Positions 11,221 through 18,957 of a stretch of DNA of 34,598 nt are shown piece by piece. Every line of letters begins with the position of its first letter. Position 1 is the first letter of the stretch. Below the pieces are notes generated by a model. The model was not told where the DNA came from. It saw nothing but the letters and a program-made list of their open reading frames with translations, and searched no databases. The stretch is taken from the NCBI GenBank assembly GCA_947630495.1, contig CANRHS010000005.1, positions 1 to 34,598 on the forward strand. Direction: 5' to 3'. The position numbers and the translations under genes were made by a program. The stretch comes from an uncultured Bacilli bacterium. GTDB taxonomy: Bacteria > Bacillota_I > Bacilli_A > RF39 > UBA660.

Positions 11221-12504
11221 TTATGGTTTTAAGGCTGTAATTGGAACTACATAGACTCCATCTTTTCTTTGATAAGCATAATCTATCATTCCACTTATAA
11301 CACATAAAAACTTAGGTTTTATAGTACAATTTTTAGAAAATTTTAATAAATTAGCAGCTGCTTCATCTATTTTTCCTACTCCAAGTTTTACTTCTATTGC
11401 TCCATAGTTACCATCTCGAAGTTCAACAATAGCATCAACTTCTTCACCAGTATTATTATCATGAAAATGATAGATACGCCCTCCTAAATTTTCAATATAT
11501 ATTCTTAAATCTCTTATAACTAAGGCTTCAAACATAAAACCAAATAACTCTAAATCTTGTATTAATTGTTCTTGTCTTACACCAAGTACACTGCAAGCAA
11601 GAGATGGGTCAGTAAAATGTCTTTTAGAAGTTTTCCCTACTCTTACGCTTGAACGAATTTTTAAAGAATATGGTAATTGGTCATTTATTAAATGAATATT
11701 TTTTAAAACATTTAAATAATCGGCAACCGTATTTCTACTTACTTGATAGTTTTCTTCAGTTGTATATTCTTCTATATCATTAACTAACTTTTCATTAGTA
11801 ACAAGGGTTGATTCATTTCGAGCTAAAGATCTTAATAACATTCGCATTTTTTCTTTATCTCTTACTACTCCATCATAATTAATATCATGCGAAAGAACAT
11901 CCTCAATATAACTTTCAGGTAATCTATAATAATTCTTCTTTTCATATTTTAAACTAGCAGGCCAACCACCTCTGATAATTAAATCCGCAAGTTTTTCGAT
12001 CGTTGGTTTTTCTTTTAAATTAACAGCAATACTTTTATTTGCAAATAAATCGGAAAGGGAAACAATTCCTTCAGAATCACCTGACTCAAATAAAGACATT
12101 GTATACATATTTAATTTATAAATTCTGCCGGCTCCAGAATGAAAGATTTTGCTAGCATTCGCAGGAACACTCGACCCAGTTAAAATAAATTTACCAGTTT
12201 TTCCATCCTCATCACATTTCGTTCTAACATCATCCCAAATTTGTTCAATAGATTGCCACTCATCAATTAACTCTGGATAATCATCCTTATATATTAAGTC
12301 TCTATTTATTAAAGCTTTTTGATAATCAGAATTAGGATTATCGGATTTGGTAAGTAAGACACTGGAGTTAGCATGATTTAAAGCTGTCCAAGTTTTACCA
12401 CAATACTTTGGCCCTTCTATACTTATTGCTCCAAACATTTTAAGTAATTCTTTAATCTCATCATCTACTAATCTCTTAGTATAATTTTCTCTAGTTAAAG
12501 CCAT
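11221..12504 (-). CDS. AAA ATPase / DUF4143-type ATP-binding protein
   Basis: GPKYCGKTWTA P-loop, LIDEWQSIEQIWDDVR, FILTGSSVP, MSLFESGDSEGIVSL, GGWPASL, C-terminal YHFHDNNTGEEVDAIVELRDGNYGAIEVKLG. Confidence 0.93.
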   Translation of the reverse strand: MALTRENYTKRLVDDEIKELLKMFGAISIEGPKYCGKTWTALNHANSSVLLTKSDNPNSDYQKALINRDLIYKDDYPELIDEWQSIEQIWDDVRTKCDEDGKTGKFILTGSSVPANASKIFHSGAGRIYKLNMYTMSLFESGDSEGIVSLSDLFANKSIAVNLKEKPTIEKLADLIIRGGWPASLKYEKKNYYRLPESYIEDVLSHDINYDGVVRDKEKMRMLLRSLARNESTLVTNEKLVNDIEEYTTEENYQVSRNTVADYLNVLKNIHLINDQLPYSLKIRSSVRVGKTSKRHFTDPSLACSVLGVRQEQLIQDLELFGFMFEALVIRDLRIYIENLGGRIYHFHDNNTGEEVDAIVELRDGNYGAIEVKLGVGKIDEAAANLLKFSKNCTIKPKFLCVISGMIDYAYQRKDGVYVVPITALKP

Positions 12505-12564
12505 ATTATCACTCCTTTTATTTAAGTTAATTATAGCATATTACTATAAAAATAGCAATACTCA

Positions 12565-12633
12565 TTGTGCAAATAGCACGATTTTCATTGTGCATTTAGC
12601 AGGACTTTTGTTGTGCAAATAACAAAAAAATTA
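12565..12633. repeat. Three direct repeats of 23-bp period upstream of the DUF4143 ATPase
   Basis: TTGTGCA at 12565, 12588 and 12611; first unit contains GTGC-aaata-GCAC dyad. Confidence 0.85.
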
Positions 12634-12727
12634 TTAGGAAAAAGTATTTAATTATTAAAAAAAATAATATATAATAAATGTACTAAATAATTAATATTTG
12701 GATAAAATTAATTATAACGGAGGAATT

Positions 12728-13900
12728 ATGAAATATTTAAAATTTTGTTTATTATTACTACTAGTTGTTGGATGCACGAAAAAAGAAGTTATTTATGAAG
12801 ATAATACTAATGATTACCTTGAATTAAAGAAAAAAGTAATTGAAGTATATGATGATATTAAGTTAAATGATATTATTGATATTAAAAATAAAGATATTAA
12901 AGTAGAAGATTTAGATTCTAAAGTAGATACTGATAAATTAGGAAATAAAGAAATTAAGATTTATTATACTAATTCTGATAAAAAGTATGTTTATAAAGAT
13001 AGTATTGAAATTAAAGATACAACTCCTCCTCTTGTTTTTAGTGGTACCCTAAAAACTATCCCTCTTAATTATGATAAAGATTTATGTAATTTAATTAGTT
13101 ATGGAGATAACTATACCGGGGATATTGATTGTAAAATTGAAAGTGATTATGATTTAAGTAAATTAGGAAGTTATAAACTTATTTATACTTTAAAAGATAG
13201 TAGTAATAATATAAAGATTGTAAATGTTACATTGAATGTTGTTTCAAAAGTAGATAATTCTAGTACTCGAAGAAATACTGTTTATTTTAAAGATATTTAT
13301 CAGGAACATAAAAAGGATAATACGGAAATTGGACTTGATATTTCAAGATGGCAAGAAGATATTGATTTTAAGAAAGTTAAAGAGGCTGGAGCAAGTTTTG
13401 TTTTAATGCGACTTGGAGTTCAAAGTACTAACCGGGAATTAAGTGTTGATACTTATTATAAAGAAAATATTAAAAAAGCGAAAGTTGCCGGACTTAAAGT
13501 AGGAGTTTATTTATATAGTATTGCGACGTCCAAGAAAGAAGCCATTAGTCAAGCGGACTTTGTTCTTGATACTTTAGACGGTGAAAAGTTAGACTTACCT
13601 ATTGTCTTTGACTGGGAAAGTTGGGAAAATTGGAATAGTTTTAAAATTAGTTTTCATGATATTAATGAAATTGCTAAATCTTTTATTGAACGAGTAAATG
13701 AAAAAGGTTATCAAGGAATGCTTTATAGTAGTAAGTTTTATCTTGAAACTATTTGGTCTTTAAAAGATTATCCTGTTTGGCTAGCCCATTATACAACAAA
13801 AACAGATTATCAAGGTGATTATCAAATTTGGCAACTTTGTAATACAGGAAGAATTGATGGAGTTAATGGTGATGTTGATATAGATATATTATATAAATAG
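12728..13900 (+). CDS. Lipoprotein with C-terminal GH25 lysozyme (muramidase) domain
   Basis: ggagg SD and ATG at 12728; lipobox LVVGC; GLDISRWQEDIDFKKVKEAGASFVLMRLG, VGVYLYS, LPIVFDWE, YQIWQLCNTGRIDGVNGDVDID. Confidence 0.92.
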   Translation: MKYLKFCLLLLLVVGCTKKEVIYEDNTNDYLELKKKVIEVYDDIKLNDIIDIKNKDIKVEDLDSKVDTDKLGNKEIKIYYTNSDKKYVYKDSIEIKDTTPPLVFSGTLKTIPLNYDKDLCNLISYGDNYTGDIDCKIESDYDLSKLGSYKLIYTLKDSSNNIKIVNVTLNVVSKVDNSSTRRNTVYFKDIYQEHKKDNTEIGLDISRWQEDIDFKKVKEAGASFVLMRLGVQSTNRELSVDTYYKENIKKAKVAGLKVGVYLYSIATSKKEAISQADFVLDTLDGEKLDLPIVFDWESWENWNSFKISFHDINEIAKSFIERVNEKGYQGMLYSSKFYLETIWSLKDYPVWLAHYTTKTDYQGDYQIWQLCNTGRIDGVNGDVDIDILYK

Positions 13901-13966
13901 AAAATTCAAAATTTGTATTGCCAACAAGTAAAAAAAATTATATAATAGTATAAAAGGATGGTAATT

Positions 13967-14380
13967 ATGAGAATAACGAAAAAAAAGATGTTTATAGTAA
14001 TATTTATATTAACACTTGGATTATTATTTTTAATATTTGGAATTATATTAAATAATAATCATACATTTGAGAATGATCTTGAAGAAAAAAAAGAATTATT
14101 AGGAGAAGATAGAATAATAGCTGAAGATAATATAATTGAAGTTATAAATAAATATTTAGATAATTCTAAAATTAAAGAATATTTAACTTCAAAAAATCAA
14201 AAGAAAATATCAATAAAAGAATTAAAAGAGAATTTAAAGGTTGATATAAGTGAATTTGAAAAATTAAAATATGGATGCAATTCAGAACTTACAACAATAA
14301 ACTATAATTCTGATTATACTGATTATAATATAACGTTAACATGTGATGTATTTTTTATGGAAGATAAAGGTGTAAAATGA
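13967..14380 (+). CDS. Hypothetical single-pass membrane protein
   Basis: N-terminal TM (MFIVIFILTLGLLFLIFGIIL); TGA stop overlaps the ATG of the downstream gene (ATGA). Confidence 0.6.
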   Translation: MRITKKKMFIVIFILTLGLLFLIFGIILNNNHTFENDLEEKKELLGEDRIIAEDNIIEVINKYLDNSKIKEYLTSKNQKKISIKELKENLKVDISEFEKLKYGCNSELTTINYNSDYTDYNITLTCDVFFMEDKGVK

Positions 14381-16950
14381 AAAAGAAAAAGGGATTTACA
14401 TTAATAGAACTATTAGGAGTAATAATAGTTTTAGCAATAGTCATGGGATTAGCAGTAGTAGCATATATAGGATTAAATGGACAAATTGATGAAACCTATT
14501 ACCATGGACTTGAAGAGTCATTAAAGATGGCAGGAGCAGATTATTTCTATTATAATAAAGGTGAAGCTCCTAAAATATTTGGAGATCAAAAAGAAGTAAC
14601 TGCCAAAACTTTACAAGAAAATAAATATATGCAAGATGGTATTAAAGATAAAGATGGTAAAAATTGTGATTTAGAAGAAAGTAAAGTACTAGCCTATAAA
14701 GATAAAAGTGGAACCACAAGTTATCATTCATGTTTGGTATGTGGAGAGTATAGAACATCAGAAAATGATGCAGTATGTCGAGGAGAAGTAGATTATACTT
14801 TAAGAGTAAGAGGAAAGAAAGAATCAACAAATGAGAATTACAATTTAGATGAAATTAGTTGGTCAAATAAAAATATCATAGTAACATTTGAAACAGCCAA
14901 TGATATAAATACTGTTTATGTAAAAGGAGCAGGAACAACTAAAAGTTGTAATTTACAAAGTAAAGGAATAGTAAAAACATGTGATATAAAATTAGAGGCA
15001 ACTGGAACATATACTTATAACTTTGATGATCAAAATAAAGATGATGAAAAGAGTTTATCTGTAAAAATAGATAAAGTAGCACCAACATTCACGTTATCAA
15101 CAAGTTCAGATCAACATATAGCAATAACGGGAGACTCAACAACAATAAATAATACAATCCAAAATGCAACTGATAATGATAGTAAAATAAAAATGATCGA
15201 ATATTCCTTTGAAGAAGAAGGTAAAAGTGATTATTATAAAAAACTAGATTTAGGCGGAAAAGATAATAATATAACCTTAACCATATCAAAAACATTAAAT
15301 AGGAAGAAATATAAATTAAAAGTAAGAGTGTATGATAATGCTGATAATGTAAGTGATACTAAAATTATATTATATGACATTTATAAAAGAGTATCAGCAC
15401 CAAGTAGTGGTAGTTATTGTAGATCGGGTTTAGTATATAATGGATATTCTCAAAACTTAGTCTATTCAGCAGGAGAAGGCTATACATTTAGTGGTACAAC
15501 AGCAACGAACGCTGGATATCATACAGTATATGCTTATTTAAAAGAAGGATATAGATGGAACGATGATACAACATCATCAAAATCAATGTCATGTTATATT
15601 GATAAAGCAACCGTATCATTTTACCTAAGTCCAAGTTATGATAGTATAGAAGTAGGAGATTCAACAAGTTTTAGTGCCTCAGCAAGTGTCTATGGATCTT
15701 TCTCAAATTCTTCATATTCAAGTATTATAAGTATAAGTGCTTCAAAATATAGTTCCAGTGAAACCGTATATGTATATGGAAATAGTTCAGGAAGTGCATC
15801 GGTTACAGTATATTTTACACCAAATGATACGACAAATTATTATACTCCATCAAGTAGAAGTTATTCAATAAGTGTAACTTCCCCTCCACCTCCTCCTGTT
15901 GATCCAGATCCAGTTTACCCTTCTACTCCTAAAACAGTAAGTTATACAGTAAATTATTATGGAGTTGATAATAATGGAGTACAGACAAGTTTACAATCTC
16001 CTTATTATGGAAGTGGAACAGTAGGTTCAACAGTAACAGGCCCTACTCCAACATTCTCTGGTTATGACACACCTTCACCTATAAGTATAGTTTTATCTGA
16101 ATATTCATCTGATAATGTAATTGATTATTATTACTATAGTACATATGATGGAAATCGAATTTGTGCAACCTTTGATGGTAATGGTGCTAGTGTTTCCCAA
16201 AGTACAGTTTGTTGTAATGCACTTGTTTCTTCTAAGGGATGTGATGTTACCGCTCCTAATATAACTAGATCTGGTTATACTATTTTAGGATTTGCTACAA
16301 CAAAGAGTAGTCATTCTGGATCTAAAGCACCAGGATCTACAATTAATATAACTAAAGCTAAGACTTATTATGCTGTAACATATAAAACTGTAACGTTAAC
16401 TGTAGATGTTAATCAACCTTCGGGAGCAACAGGTTCTTCACTTAAAATTCCTGGAACTCAATCAGCAAACATATATAATACTAGTACATCTGCTACTGTA
16501 ACAATTACAGCTGATAATTCTAATTATTGTGTATATAGTAACTCACAATGTGCAGGATGGAAATTATTAGGCTTCTCAGATTATTCAAGTGGAAGTGCCT
16601 CTTATTATATTGGAGGTAGTATTAAATTAACTAGTGATAAAACTATATATGCTGTATGGGAACCAGTTCAAACCTCATTTAAGGTGAAAGGTGCAACTGA
16701 TAATTCATGGTATCAATATGGAAAGACTTCAAGTGCTTCAAGACAAAATAGTGTTACAGTTTATTGTACTGAACAAACTGTTCGAAAAACTGGTAGACAT
16801 GACATTAAACTTAAAGATGGTACTTGGACTTGTTATGGAGGAGTAATAGAACATGTAACCTATAATGGTGCTGATGGATTTATTTGTTATACCGATGGTA
16901 ATAAACCTCAACAATTTAGAAATGCTTCTGATAGTTGCAATCCTGAATAA
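14377..16950 (+). CDS. Large surface protein with type IV prepilin-like N-terminus and InlB-type/MBG-like repeats
   Basis: MKKKKGFTLIELLGVIIVLAIVMGLAVVAYIGL prepilin signature; C-terminal repeats (TVNYYGVDNNG..., ATFDGNGASVS...GYTILGFATT..., YAVWEP). Confidence 0.8.
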   Translation: MKKKKGFTLIELLGVIIVLAIVMGLAVVAYIGLNGQIDETYYHGLEESLKMAGADYFYYNKGEAPKIFGDQKEVTAKTLQENKYMQDGIKDKDGKNCDLEESKVLAYKDKSGTTSYHSCLVCGEYRTSENDAVCRGEVDYTLRVRGKKESTNENYNLDEISWSNKNIIVTFETANDINTVYVKGAGTTKSCNLQSKGIVKTCDIKLEATGTYTYNFDDQNKDDEKSLSVKIDKVAPTFTLSTSSDQHIAITGDSTTINNTIQNATDNDSKIKMIEYSFEEEGKSDYYKKLDLGGKDNNITLTISKTLNRKKYKLKVRVYDNADNVSDTKIILYDIYKRVSAPSSGSYCRSGLVYNGYSQNLVYSAGEGYTFSGTTATNAGYHTVYAYLKEGYRWNDDTTSSKSMSCYIDKATVSFYLSPSYDSIEVGDSTSFSASASVYGSFSNSSYSSIISISASKYSSSETVYVYGNSSGSASVTVYFTPNDTTNYYTPSSRSYSISVTSPPPPPVDPDPVYPSTPKTVSYTVNYYGVDNNGVQTSLQSPYYGSGTVGSTVTGPTPTFSGYDTPSPISIVLSEYSSDNVIDYYYYSTYDGNRICATFDGNGASVSQSTVCCNALVSSKGCDVTAPNITRSGYTILGFATTKSSHSGSKAPGSTINITKAKTYYAVTYKTVTLTVDVNQPSGATGSSLKIPGTQSANIYNTSTSATVTITADNSNYCVYSNSQCAGWKLLGFSDYSSGSASYYIGGSIKLTSDKTIYAVWEPVQTSFKVKGATDNSWYQYGKTSSASRQNSVTVYCTEQTVRKTGRHDIKLKDGTWTCYGGVIEHVTYNGADGFICYTDGNKPQQFRNASDSCNPE

Positions 16951-16965
16951 GCCAAAAAAGCTATT

Positions 16966-17005
16966 GATTCTTTTGATAATTCAATTATCGAAAGAATCTT
17001 TTTTT
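16966..17005. terminator. Intrinsic terminator, possibly bidirectional
   Basis: GATTCTTTTGATAA ttcaa TTATCGAAAGAATC then TTTTTTT. Confidence 0.85.
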
Positions 17006-17007
17006 AA

Positions 17008-17286
17008 TTAAATATTTTTCTTAATATCATTTACTTCTTTTTCTAAGGCTTTAAGCATCTTTTCTAGAATTCTTAAAGTATCTTGATTATTAAAAGTATT
17101 TTGCCTATTTCTCTCAGTTACAACTGCAGCATAGTATGCATTCGTGGATACAAGTTGACCTACTAACATTAACCAGTTACCAAGAGCATTTTGTTCATTA
17201 GCAGTCATATCATCAATCAATAAGTACCCAACTATTACGGCACTTAAAGAAAATAGTTCAGGAGAGGTATTTGGAATTAAATTCAT
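17008..17286 (-). CDS. Hypothetical small protein
   Basis: 92-aa ORF with hydrophobic N-terminal half and coiled-coil-like C-terminus. Confidence 0.6.
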   Translation of the reverse strand: MNLIPNTSPELFSLSAVIVGYLLIDDMTANEQNALGNWLMLVGQLVSTNAYYAAVVTERNRQNTFNNQDTLRILEKMLKALEKEVNDIKKNI

Positions 17287-17359
17287 AAATCACATCCATT
17301 TAATTAATTATATGATTAAAAATTAAAAACTCTAACATAATAAAAGTGAAAGGAGAAAT

Positions 17360-17587
17360 ATGGAAAAATATACAGAAGTTCCAAATATTATAACTGGTAA
17401 AGATTTAGATTATTTAAGTGATATGTTTGAATGGAATATAGGAGTTCTTAAAAATACCAATGCTAGTATTCCAAAAGTTCAAGATGAAGAAATTACAAAT
17501 ATCTTAAAAAAAGGTTGTCAATTATTTGATGAAAATTTACACACTATTTTAAATTTATTAGGAGGCTATAATGGAGAAGAAAATTGA
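17360..17587 (+). CDS. Hypothetical small protein
   Basis: ATG at 17360 with aaaggag SD; overlaps next ORF by 17 nt. Confidence 0.6.
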   Translation: MEKYTEVPNIITGKDLDYLSDMFEWNIGVLKNTNASIPKVQDEEITNILKKGCQLFDENLHTILNLLGGYNGEEN

Positions 17588-17885
17588 AAATAAAGAAGTA
17601 GAAGTTCCAAAAGGAATGGAATTAAATGAAAAAGATTATTTAAATAGTTTACTTTCATCTCTTAAAGATATGGAAAAGAACTATGTAATAGCAATGACTG
17701 AGGCGAGCTCCGAGCATTTATATAAAAAGCATCTTGATACATTCTTAAAACTTTCAGAACTTCAAAGGGAAGTATATGAATTAATGTTTAGAAAAGGTTG
17801 GTATAAATTAGAAACTGCGGAAGACCAAAAAATAAATGAAAAACTTACTACCCTAACTCAAGAATTAAATGATTTAAAAAGTTAA
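17571..17885 (+). CDS. Hypothetical small helical protein
   Basis: ATG with ggagg SD; 104 aa, E/K/L-rich. Confidence 0.6.
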   Translation: MEKKIENKEVEVPKGMELNEKDYLNSLLSSLKDMEKNYVIAMTEASSEHLYKKHLDTFLKLSELQREVYELMFRKGWYKLETAEDQKINEKLTTLTQELNDLKS

Positions 17886-17891
17886 AAACTT

Positions 17892-18752
17892 CTATTTTTC
17901 AAGAAGTTTTTTTATATTTAAAGAGGCATTATAGATTTCATTTTTACTATATTTATCTTTATATTCTAAAGAAAGTAATTTAATAGCATCTTTCATAGTA
18001 CAGTTTTCTTTTATCATTTTATCAATTAGTAAACTTTCAATTGAGATTTCCAAATCTTCTGTCTTAGTTTCCTCTACTTTTTTAGAAACAACTAGAACAT
18101 ATTCTCCTAACTCATGATTAGGATTATCTTCAAGTTCTTTTATTACTTGATTGGTATCTCCATAATATTTTCTTTCAAACTTTTTGGTTAAATCATTTAC
18201 TAAAACTATATAAGGATTATCTAAAGTTTCTTTGATATTTTCTAAAGTTTCGATAATTCTTTTAGGTGATTCATAAAAGACTAAAGTATTAATAGTATTT
18301 TCTTTTATTTTTAATAATTCTTTTCTTTGTAAACTACTCTTTCTTTCTAAGAAGCCATAAAAAGCAAAGTTATTTAAAGAGAGTCCTGATAAAGTTAAAG
18401 CTGTAATTACCGCCGATGCTCCAGGAATTGAATAAATTTCTATTCCATTTTCTACTGCTTCATGAACTAATATACTTCCAGGATCTGAAATACAAGGAGT
18501 CCCAGCATCAGTTATCAAAGCAATATTAAGTCCACTTTTTAATTTATTAATAACATCCCTACTCTTTTCTATTTCATTAAACTTATGATAAGACTCTAAT
18601 TTAGTTTTAATTTCATAATGATTTAATAAAGGTTTAGAAGTTCTTGTATCTTCACATAAAATTAAATCAACACTTTTTAATACTTCAATTGCTCTTTTAG
18701 TAATATCTCCTAAATTACCAATAGGAGTTGCAACTATATATAAAATTCCCAT
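17892..18752 (-). CDS. rsmI: 16S rRNA (cytidine-2'-O)-methyltransferase RsmI
   Basis: LYIVATPIGNLGDITKRAIEVLKSVDLILCEDTRTS, LITDAGTPCISDPG, IPGASAVITALTLSGL, FYESPKRI. Confidence 0.97.
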   Translation of the reverse strand: MGILYIVATPIGNLGDITKRAIEVLKSVDLILCEDTRTSKPLLNHYEIKTKLESYHKFNEIEKSRDVINKLKSGLNIALITDAGTPCISDPGSILVHEAVENGIEIYSIPGASAVITALTLSGLSLNNFAFYGFLERKSSLQRKELLKIKENTINTLVFYESPKRIIETLENIKETLDNPYIVLVNDLTKKFERKYYGDTNQVIKELEDNPNHELGEYVLVVSKKVEETKTEDLEISIESLLIDKMIKENCTMKDAIKLLSLEYKDKYSKNEIYNASLNIKKLLEK

Positions 18753-18778
18753 TCTATCACCACAAGTAATATTATATC

Positions 18779-18810
18779 AAAAAAAGAACAATAATACAAA
18801 TTACTGTTCT
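18779..18810 (-). terminator. Intrinsic terminator of the small RNA
   Basis: GAACAGTAAT ttgt ATTATTGTTC TTTTTTT on - strand. Confidence 0.85.
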
Positions 18811-18915
18811 TCTCTGGTAGCGGCCTAACTTAAATTGGGCAATGTGTCTTCTATTATTTCGTTTAACCTACAAGGATAGGTCGCTGAAGCTAAGCTGGGG
18901 CTACCAACTCCCGTC
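18779..18915 (-). ncRNA. Putative independently transcribed small RNA of unknown class
   Basis: On - strand: promoter TTGACT (18945-18950), 17-bp spacer, TACAAT (18922-18927); long imperfect stem TGGTAGC...GCTACCA; internal hairpin ACCTA-TCCTTG-TAGGT; strong terminator GAACAGTAAT/ATTATTGTTC + T7. Confidence 0.75.
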
Positions 18916-18921
18916 ATTAAA

Positions 18922-18950
18922 ATTGTATCAAATTATAGTTGCAAAGTCAA
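18922..18950 (-). promoter_or_regulatory. Sigma-A promoter of the small RNA
   Basis: TTGACT-17-TACAAT on - strand. Confidence 0.75.
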
Positions 18951-18957
18951 GTATTTT

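Noticed and set aside
12565-12633. CRISPR array
   Set aside because: Only three degenerate 23-bp units with no unique spacers and no cas genes; fits an operator array better.
14642-15295. ORFs 14642..14830 and 15089..15295 on - strand
   Set aside because: Leu/Tyr-rich shadows of the repeat-rich surface gene.
18779-18915. SRP RNA or tmRNA identity for the small RNA
   Set aside because: No GGAAGGAAGCA-type SRP core and too short, with no tRNA-like ends, for tmRNA.
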